A DNA stretch of 64,000 bases from Elizabethkingia bruuniana (GCF_002024805.1 NZ_CP014337.1:3844001-3908000), one strand, 5' to 3'; numbered from the stretch's first letter, positions 45,106 to 54,126 are shown. A program made the numbers and translations. The notes: generated by a model not told the origin, from the sequence alone.

Positions 45106-45726
45106 CTACTTATCAAATAACATTTTAGTTAAAAAGTCTTTTTCGCCTTTACCACGGGCAGGAGAATACTCTCTTCCGTAAAATATAATCTGAAGATGAA
45201 GCTTGTTCCATGTGTTTTTCGGGAATAATTTTTTAGCGTCGGCCTCTACTTGTTCCACGTTTTTACCTTCGGAAAGCTTCCATTGCTTCATGAGTCTGTT
45301 GATATGGGTATCCACCGGAAATGCAGGATGTCCGAATGCTTGCGACATTACTACAGATGCAGTTTTGTGGCCGACACCCGGTAAATTTTCAAGATCTTCA
45401 AAACTTTCCGGAACAATTCCCTGATGTCTTTCTACAAGAAGCTCAGCCATTCTTTTCAGATTTTTAGCCTTGGTATTCGACAAACCAATCTCTTTTATCA
45501 GCTCTTTAATTTCAAATTCTTCCAAACGGGCCATCTGCTGGGGGGTTTGTGCCTTTGCAAAAAGCATAGGTGTTACTTCATTTACTTTTTTGTCTGTTGT
45601 CTGTGCAGAAAGCGCTACAGCAACTAAAAGCGTATAAGGATCGAAGTGGTCTAAAGGGATTGGCACCTGAGGGTATAGCTTCTCAAGTTCTGTCATTACA
45701 GTTTCCGCTCTTTGCTTTTTGGTCAT
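45106..45726 (-). CDS. nth: endonuclease III-like DNA glycosylase without the Fe-S cluster cysteines
   Basis: A 206-residue HhH-GPD glycosylase that removes oxidised pyrimidines and cleaves abasic sites. The catalytic pair is intact: the Lys in LPGVGHKTASVVMSQAFG and the Asp in FPVDTHINRLMKQW. The C-terminal region, which holds four cysteines for a [4Fe-4S] cluster in E. coli, ends IIFYGREYSPARGKGEKDFLTKMLFDK with no cysteine. The start at 45726 is chosen because a consensus -7 box overlaps the longer TTG-started frame. Divergent from bcp. Confidence 0.92.
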   Translation of the reverse strand: MTKKQRAETVMTELEKLYPQVPIPLDHFDPYTLLVAVALSAQTTDKKVNEVTPMLFAKAQTPQQMARLEEFEIKELIKEIGLSNTKAKNLKRMAELLVERHQGIVPESFEDLENLPGVGHKTASVVMSQAFGHPAFPVDTHINRLMKQWKLSEGKNVEQVEADAKKLFPKNTWNKLHLQIIFYGREYSPARGKGEKDFLTKMLFDK

Positions 45727-45744
45727 AGAAGTAGTAATTTTAAA

Positions 45745-45752
45745 CAAAAATA
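45745..45752 (-). promoter_or_regulatory. -7 element TATTTTTG for nth
   Basis: A perfect TAnnTTTG box on the minus strand, 18 nt before the ATG at 45726. It overlaps an upstream TTG start candidate and so favours the ATG. Confidence 0.48.
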
Positions 45753-45758
45753 AAGAAT

Positions 45759-46208
45759 ATGTTACAAGTAGGTGATAAGCTTCCTCAATTTAAAGGAATA
45801 AACCAAAATGGTGCTGAAATCGATTCAAAAAATTATTTAGGTAAAAAGCTGGTTGTTTTCTTTTATCCTAAAGCGAGCACTCCGGGATGTACAGCAGAGG
45901 CCTGTAATCTGAGAGACAATTATACAATCCTAAAAGAAAAAGGATATCAGCTACTGGGTGTTAGTGCTGACGATGAAAAACGGCAAAAGAATTTCTCCGA
46001 TAAATACAGTTTTCCTTTTGATCTTTTAGCCGATACTAATAAAGAAGTAATTGAGGCTTTTGGTGTATGGCAGCTAAAGAAATTCATGGGAAGAGAGTTT
46101 ATGGGGATTATACGTACAACTTTTGTTTTTGATGAAAATGGGATCTGTGTAAAGGTTATCGATAAGGTCAAAACCAAAGATCATGCGCAACAATTATTAG
46201 AAGAATAG
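45759..46208 (+). CDS. bcp: thioredoxin-dependent thiol peroxidase (BCP type)
   Basis: A 149-residue peroxiredoxin that reduces peroxides with electrons from thioredoxin. The peroxidatic Cys44 is in ASTPGCTAEACNLRD, and Cys49 is the resolving cysteine five residues later, as in E. coli BCP. The thioredoxin-like fold continues with LLGVSADDEKRQKNF and GIIRTTFVFDENG. Cytoplasmic. Divergent from nth, so two oxidative-damage genes share an upstream region of 32 bp. Confidence 0.96.
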   Translation: MLQVGDKLPQFKGINQNGAEIDSKNYLGKKLVVFFYPKASTPGCTAEACNLRDNYTILKEKGYQLLGVSADDEKRQKNFSDKYSFPFDLLADTNKEVIEAFGVWQLKKFMGREFMGIIRTTFVFDENGICVKVIDKVKTKDHAQQLLEE

Positions 46209-46231
46209 TGTTGTATAAAGGGGTGTAAAGA

Positions 46232-46256
46232 TATTATTATGTTTAACATAATAATA
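46232..46256 (+). terminator. AT-rich stem-loop after bcp (possible terminator)
   Basis: TATTATTATG / CATAATAATA arms (46232-46241, 46247-46256) with TTTAA loop, 24 bp after the bcp stop. No T-run follows, so termination is uncertain. Confidence 0.45.
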
Positions 46257-46363
46257 AAAAATATTAAATTATAGTTGATTGGTAGAATAAATGTAGATTT
46301 ACCACCGCATGATAAAAGTCATATTTAATCGTGTGAATAAACCAAATAACAAATTAATTTATT

Positions 46364-47257
46364 ATGAAAAAAAGATTCATTCCCCTGTTGCTGGTAGGGA
46401 CACTAGCAACGACTCTTCTTGTTTCCTGTAGCAGAGAAGACAACACAGCAGAACAATCAATTACAACAGAAGCACTGGTATCGCCTTCTGCGTCTGAATT
46501 GCTATGTAGCTATGTAGATCAAAACTGGACTTTTAGTTCTGTTTTAAAAACTGGACTTACTACAACAGCTGATACTAATTTTATGAACACTCAGGTTCAG
46601 AAAAATGCATCGCTTTGGGGGCTAAGTACACCTACCCTTAGATTTGTAGATGATCCATCAAATCCTTCATCTACTTACAATGCAATTTCGTATTCAACCG
46701 GGAAAATTTATTATGGCTATGCAATCTATCAGGATGCAAAAACAAAAAGTTCTGATAATATTGTAAATGCTATGATCCTTGCTCACGAATATGGGCATCA
46801 GTTACAATATAAATACAATATTCCTTCAGTTCAGGAAAGTACAGCGCGTTCCAGTGAATTGGAAGCCGATGGTTTTGCAGGTTATTACCTAAGAAGACCA
46901 GCAGGTTTTAATAAAACTGATTTCTCTCAGATTGCAGCAGCTTATGAGTTTGCAGCATCTATTGGGGATAACCAGGTTAATAATCCTAACCATCATGGTA
47001 CTTCTCCTCAAAGAAGAGCTGCAGTACGTTTAGGATTCTTATTAGGTCAGTATTCTTTAACTGCAACAGGTTTTGACTCGAACTTCTTTTATTATTATTC
47101 CAATGTGTTAAACGGACAGGATCCTGCTTTGAAGCCTAGTGCCAGCAACTTCCAGGTTAATCCTGAAATTGATAAAACAATCCGTGCGCACATGGCTGAG
47201 TTGAAGAAAATCGCAAGTGGAGAGATTTCTGCTGAGGAATTCAAAAACCTTAACTAA
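46364..47257 (+). CDS. putative neutral zinc metallopeptidase lipoprotein
   Basis: A 297-residue lipoprotein: signal with lipobox LLVSC (Cys22). The metal site is HEYGHQLQ at 141-148, with SSELEADGFAGYYL (163-176) giving the third ligand. The C-terminal HGTSPQRRAAVRLGF (about 211-225) matches the HGTSxQR pattern of the YpfJ-type neutral zinc metallopeptidases. The N-terminal 60 residues are Ser/Thr-rich and may be a linker. It should act at the cell surface or in the periplasm. Monocistronic. Confidence 0.82.
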   Translation: MKKRFIPLLLVGTLATTLLVSCSREDNTAEQSITTEALVSPSASELLCSYVDQNWTFSSVLKTGLTTTADTNFMNTQVQKNASLWGLSTPTLRFVDDPSNPSSTYNAISYSTGKIYYGYAIYQDAKTKSSDNIVNAMILAHEYGHQLQYKYNIPSVQESTARSSELEADGFAGYYLRRPAGFNKTDFSQIAAAYEFAASIGDNQVNNPNHHGTSPQRRAAVRLGFLLGQYSLTATGFDSNFFYYYSNVLNGQDPALKPSASNFQVNPEIDKTIRAHMAELKKIASGEISAEEFKNLN

Positions 47258-47284
47258 ATTAAACTCAGATATAAATCTATCAAA

Positions 47285-47315
47285 AAAGATCGGCTCTAAT
47301 GAGCCGGTCTTTTAT
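47285..47315. terminator. bidirectional terminator between the metallopeptidase and GNAT genes
   Basis: AAAGATCGGCTC / GAGCCGGTCTTT arms (one G-T pair) with TAAT loop, A- and T-runs on both sides; convergent genes. Confidence 0.88.
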
Positions 47316-47316
47316 T

Positions 47317-47823
47317 TTATTCAGTTTCAAAGTACATGAGTAATTCATTGTCATTTGGAAGGGAGACATCTTTTACATAAGTTAATCCTAACTTTCCAAG
47401 AAGCTTTTGCGATGCGAAGTTTTCTTTGGAAGTGATAGCGGAAAGTTTTCCCAGCCCGAAATCTTTCATGCCGATTTCTTTTACTTTTATGGCTGCTTCG
47501 TAGGCGTAGCCCTTTCCTTCATATTCTTCCAGAAAGGAATAGCCAATATCCATTATAGGAAGGCCCTCTCTTTCAAAAATACCTACAGCTCCAATAATCT
47601 CATTGTTCTCTTTCAGTGTAATTGTATAATTCCCGAAACCAGATCTTTCCAGTTGAGGAAGAAATCTGTTCTGAATATAAGTCTGAGCATCATCGATGCT
47701 TCGCAGATTTTTATCTCCGATATATTGAATGAACTTAGGCCTGTTATACAGATCCAGAAGAAAAGTGGCGTCATCAAGCGTTATAGGCTTTATAATCAGA
47801 CGTTCAGTTTCATATGTTTTCAT
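47317..47823 (-). CDS. GNAT family N-acetyltransferase (RimJ/RimL-like)
   Basis: A 168-residue acetyl-CoA-dependent acetyltransferase. The opening YETERLIIKPITLDDATFLLDLYNRPKF, the core IIGAVGIFEREGLPIMDIGYSFLEEYEGKGYAYEA and the C-terminal ENFASQKLLGKLGL mark the RimJ/RimL-type subfamily. The acetyl-CoA loop is EGKGYA. It starts 3 bp after the stop of the CaCA antiporter gene and may be co-transcribed. The substrate is unknown. Confidence 0.9.
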   Translation of the reverse strand: MKTYETERLIIKPITLDDATFLLDLYNRPKFIQYIGDKNLRSIDDAQTYIQNRFLPQLERSGFGNYTITLKENNEIIGAVGIFEREGLPIMDIGYSFLEEYEGKGYAYEAAIKVKEIGMKDFGLGKLSAITSKENFASQKLLGKLGLTYVKDVSLPNDNELLMYFETE

Positions 47824-47826
47824 AAT

Positions 47827-48894
47827 TTATGGGACAATAACATTAAAGATATAAGCGACTAAACTTACTAATAATACGACTCCGTAATGGAGGTTGGTTT
47901 TTCCCTGATTAAGCGACAGCATTACAATGAAGAAGGACAGAGCCAGTAATACCATAGACTTTACATCTATACCCAGTACAAGATCTATATCGTACATTAG
48001 ACATACCACAACAACAGCAGGAATAGTTAAACCAATACTGGCCAATGCTGATCCTAATGCAAGGTTAAGACTGGTTTGTAATTGATTTTTTCGGGCTGCT
48101 TTAATAGCGGAAATCCCTTCCGGAAGCAATACTACAGCTGCAATAATCACCCCGACCAGTGATTTTGGCGCACCAATATCAATTACCATTTTTTCTATAC
48201 TTGGTGAAAGTGTTTTGGCGAGTAGTACAACAATTCCTAAACACAATACAAGAAATACAAGACTTAAAATCATCTTTTGTGTGGTAACCTTTTCATGTGG
48301 CTGGATTTCGCCTTCGGTAACAAAATAATCTTTGTGTCTTACGGTTTGTACCATAATAAAGGAGCCATATAGAATTAAGGAAACAACGGCTGCAAAGATT
48401 AACTGTGAAGTGTTATAATATGGACCACGTACACTTGTTGTGTAATTAGGAAGTACAAGTGTAAGAACGAGAATAGAGATAAGTGTAATCAGGGCTGTAT
48501 TTGCAGATTTTTTTCCAAAATACTGCTCATGAAATTTGGCACCACCGATCAATAAACATAAACCAATGATACCATTCAGAATTAGCATAATTGCAGCAAG
48601 GACTGTATCTCTGGGCAAGGTTTCCGCTTCGGGGCCACCTGCTACCATTAATGAAATAATAAGGGCTACTTCTATAACGGTGATGGCTATCGCCAAAATG
48701 ATTGTTCCAAACGGCTCTCCTAATCTGTGTGCAATTGTCTCGGCATGGTGTACTGCTGCAAGTACAGAACCGATAAGTAAAACACCCGCAAAAATTTCTG
48801 AAATTATATTATTATTGATTCCGAGCATATAAATCCCCCACGCAAGAAGAGGGAGGATAAATGCCCAGAAAGGCTGAAAGATCTTGATAGACAT
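47827..48894 (-). CDS. ChaA/y4hA-type calcium:cation antiporter (CaCA family)
   Basis: A 355-residue polytopic membrane protein with about eleven hydrophobic segments. The two acidic alpha-repeats of CaCA exchangers are visible: PFGTIILAIAITVIEVALI in the first half and ALLPEGISAIKAARKNQLQTSLNLALGSALASIGL in the second. ATG at 48894 is preferred over an upstream TTG. It probably exports Ca2+ (or Na+/K+) in exchange for protons. A GNAT gene follows after 3 bp. Confidence 0.9.
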   Translation of the reverse strand: MSIKIFQPFWAFILPLLAWGIYMLGINNNIISEIFAGVLLIGSVLAAVHHAETIAHRLGEPFGTIILAIAITVIEVALIISLMVAGGPEAETLPRDTVLAAIMLILNGIIGLCLLIGGAKFHEQYFGKKSANTALITLISILVLTLVLPNYTTSVRGPYYNTSQLIFAAVVSLILYGSFIMVQTVRHKDYFVTEGEIQPHEKVTTQKMILSLVFLVLCLGIVVLLAKTLSPSIEKMVIDIGAPKSLVGVIIAAVVLLPEGISAIKAARKNQLQTSLNLALGSALASIGLTIPAVVVVCLMYDIDLVLGIDVKSMVLLALSFFIVMLSLNQGKTNLHYGVVLLVSLVAYIFNVIVP

Positions 48895-48936
48895 GTTCAA
48901 TTTGTTATAGCCACAATATACAAAAAATCTATGAAT

Positions 48937-49410
48937 TTAGATGCCTTTTTTGCCGGAAATTATCATGTCAATTAATTTTGACTTTCTGTTTTCTCGTGTT
49001 TCCGGTTTCTTAGCATCTGTAATCCAACGCATATATTCTTTGCGATGTGTATAAGACATCGCATCGTAAAGTTCCTTGGCATCAGGGTGCTTATCGAAAA
49101 GTTCCGCGATATCCTCCGGAATTTCCACAATACGCTCCTCCTTGTCTTCCCATAAAATAACGGAAACACTGTCTCCGAATGTTTTCTTCAAACTTTTTCG
49201 TACTTCCTGTGTTAATCCCAGCATATGACAGGAAGACTTCATTTTAGCAAGGCTTCCGCGATATTCAATGGCACCATCAAAAAGAGCTTTTATCTTTACC
49301 TGTCCTTTTTTGCCAAATAACTCTTCTGTACTAAAAGGAAAATCAACATAAGCAGCATTCATATCCTGATGCTGAAGAATAATAGCATCAAATTTTACCT
49401 TATCTGCCAT
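48937..49410 (-). CDS. DUF1905 / YdeI-OmpD-associated domain protein
   Basis: A 157-residue cytoplasmic protein. The first half is DUF1905 (KVKFDAIILQHQDMNAAYVDFPFSTEELFGKKGQVKIKALFDG). The second half is the YdeI/OmpD-associated helical domain (DIAELFDKHPDAKELYDAMSYTHRKEYMRWITDAKKPETRENR). The function is unknown. The start at 49410 is chosen from family length; an ATG nine bases earlier is also possible. It overlaps the end of the YARHG gene by 11 bp. Confidence 0.85.
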   Translation of the reverse strand: MADKVKFDAIILQHQDMNAAYVDFPFSTEELFGKKGQVKIKALFDGAIEYRGSLAKMKSSCHMLGLTQEVRKSLKKTFGDSVSVILWEDKEERIVEIPEDIAELFDKHPDAKELYDAMSYTHRKEYMRWITDAKKPETRENRKSKLIDMIISGKKGI

Positions 49411-50305
49411 AAGAATCATAGGTGTCTTTCGCGTATTTCTCCATTCTGCTCAAGAGTTGTACATTTTCTTTTTCCAAAGGCGAAAGTTCTTTGTCTACAT
49501 TATTGCTTACAGGTACATACCAGTCTGTATATTCAAAGAAGTTACGGTAGGTCTGTTTTTTGAAAGAATATCCGTGACGGGCAAAAATGGTGTTACGAAG
49601 AATTTCTAAATCCAGCTTTCTTAGATTTTTCAGCTGTTTCTCAGTAAGTTTTTGAGTAGAAGAATTGATCTTGTAAACATCATCGGATGCTGAACGGTAT
49701 ACTTGCTGAGTATAGGTCTGCATTTTGCCGTCATCATCTTTATAAGTTTCCTTTTTCTCTTTAGGGGTTGCCCAGTCTACGAATTCTGTATCCTTACTCA
49801 GCATAAAGTTGGGATTGTATACAAATTGCTTTTGGGCAAGATCCAGTTTTTTATACGGAGATTTTACACCGGTAGTATTATAGGCTGTCCATTGACCAAT
49901 TAAAGAATCGTTTCGGGTAAATAGTTCGAATCTTCCGTCGTCTTTACGATTCCCAGGTTCATCCAGGACAAAAGAAATTTTATTGCCCTGATCACTGGTT
50001 TTCCCGATTAACGGGCGCTGATTTCCCGATACAATACTTTGTGCCCAAACAGTATCTGCTGTAATGCGGTCTATTTTAATACTTATTTTTTTGGTATCTC
50101 CGCTTTCATCATCAGGATTCCGTTTGTAGTCCGGATAGAAAGATCCTGTCCAGATACCATACAATTCCTTATGGAACTCCGGAGCCATAATTTTTTCCGG
50201 AGCCGCTTTAACAGAATCTTTTTTATTCTCCAAGGAAGTAACCTTAGCTTCCTTTTTGCACGAAAACAGGGAGAGCAAGACTCCGAAAATAACGAGCTTT
50301 TTCAT
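49400..50305 (-). CDS. YARHG-domain lipoprotein
   Basis: A 301-residue lipoprotein: signal MKKLVIFGVLLSLFSC with lipobox Cys16. The C-terminal YARHG domain (about 225-290) is clear: LDLEILRNTIFARHGYSFKKQTYRNFFEYTDWY. The domain is thought to be extracellular and of unknown function. The middle part contains beta-rich stretches such as ELYGIWTGSFYPD. It is flanked by overlapping genes on the same strand: DUF2306 upstream by 62 bp and the YdeI-like gene downstream by 11 bp. Confidence 0.85.
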   Translation of the reverse strand: MKKLVIFGVLLSLFSCKKEAKVTSLENKKDSVKAAPEKIMAPEFHKELYGIWTGSFYPDYKRNPDDESGDTKKISIKIDRITADTVWAQSIVSGNQRPLIGKTSDQGNKISFVLDEPGNRKDDGRFELFTRNDSLIGQWTAYNTTGVKSPYKKLDLAQKQFVYNPNFMLSKDTEFVDWATPKEKKETYKDDDGKMQTYTQQVYRSASDDVYKINSSTQKLTEKQLKNLRKLDLEILRNTIFARHGYSFKKQTYRNFFEYTDWYVPVSNNVDKELSPLEKENVQLLSRMEKYAKDTYDSYGR

Positions 50306-50930
50306 ATTTATATTTTTTTAGTATTAATAATTCGATGATTAATAAATTTGGAACCCATCCTAGCCATGCAATAATCAGATAGACTTCCATGGGATTGGGC
50401 TGAAAAAGATAAACCAGAATAACTTTCCACATTCTCAGCGTCAAAGCAGAAACAGCAAGTGCATAACTTCTGTTCATCCATTGCTGGTGGCTCTTAATAT
50501 CTTTTTTGAAAATTTTCACCATTGCCATGAAAGTGGTAAACCACCATAAGCAGCCTAAAATAATAAAAGACAATTGTGCCCAGAAACCCCCGTTAGCATG
50601 TATGCCCATATATATACCTGAAGGAGCAGAAAATAATAAGAGTCCTGCCACATATACGTATCCTGAATATTGGTGGATGGTTTTATGCTTTTTACGTGTT
50701 GTAAAGAATTGAATGAATCCAGCGAGCAATACAAAAATACTGCTGTAGACATGTGTGTAAAAAAAGGGAAGATAAAAAGGGAGAGTAGTAACCTCAGTTT
50801 GTTTAATATTAAGAAAAGAAGCTGTAGCCGAAAAGGGTACATAGAATAATGTAATCCTACACATCAGTAAGAAAAACCAGATGAACAATCCTATTAACGT
50901 CCATTTTGTGATGTTCTTAGCAATAAGCAT
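50244..50930 (-). CDS. DUF2306 domain-containing membrane protein
   Basis: A 228-residue inner-membrane protein with about six hydrophobic segments. The DUF2306 core is recognisable in HVYSSIFVLLAGFIQFFTTRKKHKTIHQYSGYVYV and HQQWMNRSYALAVSALTLRMWKVILV, with conserved His positions. The ATG at 50930 is preferred to an upstream TTG. The last 20 or so residues overlap the start of the YARHG gene by 62 bp. One extra A in the A7 run at 50313-50319 would end the protein just before that start. The function is unknown. Confidence 0.82.
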   Translation of the reverse strand: MLIAKNITKWTLIGLFIWFFLLMCRITLFYVPFSATASFLNIKQTEVTTLPFYLPFFYTHVYSSIFVLLAGFIQFFTTRKKHKTIHQYSGYVYVAGLLLFSAPSGIYMGIHANGGFWAQLSFIILGCLWWFTTFMAMVKIFKKDIKSHQQWMNRSYALAVSALTLRMWKVILVYLFQPNPMEVYLIIAWLGWVPNLLIIELLILKKYKYEKARYFRSLALPVFVQKGS

Positions 50931-50960
50931 CTTTTTCAATCAGGTCTAACGAATTTACAC

Positions 50961-50988
50961 AAAAAAACCTCACAATATTGTGAGGTTT
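50961..50988 (-). terminator. terminator of the S46 peptidase gene
   Basis: A perfect 24-bp palindrome AAACCTCACAAT/ATTGTGAGGTTT (50965-50988), with a T-run on the minus strand. Confidence 0.9.
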
Positions 50989-51008
50989 ATATTTTATTTG
51001 CAAAAGGA

Positions 51009-53141
51009 CTACTTTACTAAAGTCAATTCGCTAATTAAGTTTTTAGCACCTGCAAACTTGTCGATTACCCAAAGTACGTATCTAACATCCACGTTAATTG
51101 TTCTTTGTAGTTTAGGTTCAAAAACAATGTCACCACTTAAAGCTTCACTGTTTCCGTCAAATGCAAGACCTATAAGTCTTCCATAACCATCGATAATTGG
51201 AGAACCTGAGTTACCTCCTGTAATATCGTTATTAGAAAGGAAGTTTACATGAAGTTGCCCGTCTTTGTCTTTGTACATACCATAATCTTTCTTTTTATAA
51301 AGATCAAGAAGTCCTTGTGGAAGATCGAATTCTTCGTCACCTTTCTTGTACTTCTTAATCATACCTTCCATTGTGGTATAGTAATTCTGCTTGATACCTG
51401 TGTAGTCTCTGTCTGCTCTTTTAGGAAGCGTCTCGATCTGACCATAAGTTAACCTGATCGTAGAGTTAGCATCCGGATAGAATTTTTTCTCAGGCATAGA
51501 TTTCATTAATCCGTCCATGAATAAACGGCTGTCTTTCTGGAAACCTTCATCAGTTTTAGCATATTTTTCAGCCAATACTTTGTTGTCTCCGATATAGCCT
51601 GCAGCAAACTTGTAAAGTTTATCATTCGCTAATTTTTCAGCGCTTGGATTGTTCAGGAAGTTAATTACTGAAGCTGCGTTTGCAAAAATTGAAGACTGTG
51701 CAATATTCGCAAGTTCTGATACATTTACAGATTTTACTGTTGCAGAAGCAACATCTGCTGCTACTTTTGACTGATATAAAGAAGCCATCTGAGATAGCAT
51801 TTCTGCTTCAAGTTGAGTATTAAACCCTTCATAAGCCTGCTTAACAGCTGCTTCTAATTTAGGTTTCATAGCTGCCTGAGCAGATGCATCCTGCTTCATG
51901 TAGCTTGTTAAGGCATCTCCGATCTGGAAAGAATTTCTGATGTATTTAGCATTTCTCTGGAACTGTGCACCGTAATTTTTCTCGATATTTCTGTTAGAAA
52001 TTTGCTTGTAGTAGGTATCAGTATTCGCTAATACATTTCCATAAACAGCTTTGTTTTCTGCTTTATCAGCCCATTGTTGGTATTTTTTCTCAACTTCTTT
52101 TTTGTCACCAATTGTTCCGTTTTTATAAACAGCTTCAATTGTTCCGGCTCTGTTTTTCCAATAGTTAGCAACACTTGCATAGTTAGACGCGTAAGCTAAT
52201 CTTGTAGCATCGTCTTTATCCATATGCTTCTTCATAACATCCATAGCTGTTTTAGAAGCTTCAACCCATGCCGGGTAATCTTTGCTTACCATTTGTTCGA
52301 TTCCGAAAGAAGTAAGGTATCTGTTTGTTGTACCAGGATATCCTACAATCATTGCAAAATCACCAGGCTTATTTCCTTTTAGTGAAATTGGTAAGTGATG
52401 CTTAGGCTTTAAAGGAACGTTGTTAGCTGAATATTCAGCAGGATTGCCATTTTTATCAGCATAAACACGGAAAACAGAGAAGTCTCCTGTGTGTCTTGGC
52501 CATTCCCAGTTATCAGTATCACCACCATATTTACCAATAGATGACGGCGGAGTACCTACCAGACGAACATCTTTGAAATCCTGAAATACAAAGTAGTAAA
52601 ACTCATTTCCTTTGAAGAAATCCTTCACCACTACAGTGTATTTTCCGTTCTCAGAGTTTTCAGACTGGATAGCTTTGATTTCAGCATCGATAATAGCTTT
52701 TCTCTGATCAGCGCTCATATCATTGTTCAGTTTAGATGTAATACGTTTTGTCGCATCATCCATTCTTACAAAGAATCTTACTGATAAGCCTTTAGAATTA
52801 ATTTCTTCACCATTATTCTTTGCCCAGAAACCATTGGTAAGGTAATCTTTCTCTGGGGTAGACGCAGCAGCAATAGCGCCGTATCCACAGTGGTGATTGG
52901 TGAAAATAAGACCTTGCGGAGATACGATCTCTGCAGTACATCCCCCTCCGAATTGGAGAATAGCATCTTTCATACTGGAGTTGTTCACGGAATAAATTTC
53001 TTCCGGTGTAAGGTGTAGCCCTTCTTTTTGCATATCTACACCATTTAGTCGCTTAATGAGCATCATTAGCCACATTCCCTCGTCGGCTCTCATTTGTACG
53101 AAACTCACCATAAAAGTGAGCAAAAGGAATAATCTTTTCAT
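51009..53141 (-). CDS. S46 family dipeptidyl-peptidase, DPP7-like
   Basis: A 710-residue serine peptidase secreted to the periplasm that removes dipeptides from peptide N-termini. A signal peptide (MKRLFLLLTFMVSFVQMRA) is followed by the catalytic His in IFTNHHCGYGAI (about 84) and the Ser in DITGGNSGSPI (about 645). The S1 position is Gly in LAFDGNSEALSGDIVFEP (about 663). This points to the DPP7 type, with a preference for hydrophobic P1 residues, and not DPP11, which has Arg there. It supplies dipeptides to amino-acid-using bacteria. Monocistronic, with its own terminator. Confidence 0.93.
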   Translation of the reverse strand: MKRLFLLLTFMVSFVQMRADEGMWLMMLIKRLNGVDMQKEGLHLTPEEIYSVNNSSMKDAILQFGGGCTAEIVSPQGLIFTNHHCGYGAIAAASTPEKDYLTNGFWAKNNGEEINSKGLSVRFFVRMDDATKRITSKLNNDMSADQRKAIIDAEIKAIQSENSENGKYTVVVKDFFKGNEFYYFVFQDFKDVRLVGTPPSSIGKYGGDTDNWEWPRHTGDFSVFRVYADKNGNPAEYSANNVPLKPKHHLPISLKGNKPGDFAMIVGYPGTTNRYLTSFGIEQMVSKDYPAWVEASKTAMDVMKKHMDKDDATRLAYASNYASVANYWKNRAGTIEAVYKNGTIGDKKEVEKKYQQWADKAENKAVYGNVLANTDTYYKQISNRNIEKNYGAQFQRNAKYIRNSFQIGDALTSYMKQDASAQAAMKPKLEAAVKQAYEGFNTQLEAEMLSQMASLYQSKVAADVASATVKSVNVSELANIAQSSIFANAASVINFLNNPSAEKLANDKLYKFAAGYIGDNKVLAEKYAKTDEGFQKDSRLFMDGLMKSMPEKKFYPDANSTIRLTYGQIETLPKRADRDYTGIKQNYYTTMEGMIKKYKKGDEEFDLPQGLLDLYKKKDYGMYKDKDGQLHVNFLSNNDITGGNSGSPIIDGYGRLIGLAFDGNSEALSGDIVFEPKLQRTINVDVRYVLWVIDKFAGAKNLISELTLVK

Positions 53142-53221
53142 TACGGTTTATTTTTAACCCCGCTAAAATACGGATAATGAGGAGGAGCAAAAAATTTTCA
53201 CCAATAAAAACAGATAATATT

Positions 53222-53229
53222 TACTTTTG
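53222..53229 (+). promoter_or_regulatory. -7 element TACTTTTG for the third GLPGLI gene
   Basis: A perfect TAnnTTTG box 24 nt before the ATG at 53254. No clear -33 TTG. Confidence 0.48.
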
Positions 53230-53253
53230 TCTAAACTCTAAATCCAAGTTGAT

Positions 53254-54078
53254 ATGAAGAAAATATATGTTTTACTTTTTATAAGTATATCATTTGTCCT
53301 TTCCGCCCAAAATTACAGAGCTATTTATGAATTGAAATTTAAGCCTAATAAGGATAAAGATTCAGTTATAACAGACTATTACGCACTGGACCTTTTCCCG
53401 AAGCTGGAAAAGACAAGTTTTTATAATCATAGTTATTATAAAAATGACTCCATTATGAATGCTTTAAGTGAAAAATCGGAACGGGAAGGTGGTGTTAATA
53501 TTGACCTCAATTCACTGCCAAAAGCAAAATATCCTTTGGTGTACATAAAAGAGAATGGTAAGAAATACTCATTTAAAACTATAGATGGAGATTCATATAA
53601 ATTTTCTGATGAAAGCAAAATGACATGGAAAATACTAAAAGAGTCTAAAAAGATTAAAAACTGGAATTGTCAGAAAGCAGAAACAGAATATTTGGGGAGA
53701 AAATGGACAGCATGGTTTACTACAGATCTTTTATTCCCTGAAGGTCCTTATAAATTTTCCGGACTTCCCGGGCTAATTGTTGAGGTTTCTGATGAAAAGA
53801 ATGATTTCCGTTTTGTACTTGAAGCGATTTATAAAAATGCTGAAAAAGTATACTTGCCCTCAGCCTACGAAAAGTCTATTGTGGTAGACAAAAGCAAGTA
53901 CGAAAAAGCTTTGTCTAACTATATTAAAGATCCGGGAGTAAAGCTTAGGCAAGGAACAATGGTTGACGAAAGCGGAAATCAGTTTCAGATTGCCGGTGGA
54001 TTTAGCAAAGATTTTATAGATCAAGCTGTAGCAGAAAGACGCAAAAAAATGAAAGAATTCAATAATCTGTTGGATTAA
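53254..54078 (+). CDS. GLPGLI family protein (copy 3)
   Basis: A 274-residue secreted protein with signal MKKIYVLLFISISFVLSAQN. It shares the family core with the copies at 3.9-5.8 kb: NYRAIYELKFKP, KMTWKILKESKKIKNWNCQKAETEYLGRKWTAWFTTDLLF and GPYKFSGLPGLIVEVSDEKND. It lacks the NPIEL tail and the Gly-rich region of the other two. The function is unknown. It is followed by a tonB-like remnant. Confidence 0.88.
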   Translation: MKKIYVLLFISISFVLSAQNYRAIYELKFKPNKDKDSVITDYYALDLFPKLEKTSFYNHSYYKNDSIMNALSEKSEREGGVNIDLNSLPKAKYPLVYIKENGKKYSFKTIDGDSYKFSDESKMTWKILKESKKIKNWNCQKAETEYLGRKWTAWFTTDLLFPEGPYKFSGLPGLIVEVSDEKNDFRFVLEAIYKNAEKVYLPSAYEKSIVVDKSKYEKALSNYIKDPGVKLRQGTMVDESGNQFQIAGGFSKDFIDQAVAERRKKMKEFNNLLD

Positions 54079-54126
54079 AGGAGTGAGATAAGAACAATAA
54101 TTATTTTTGTTACTGTAAGAGATTAA

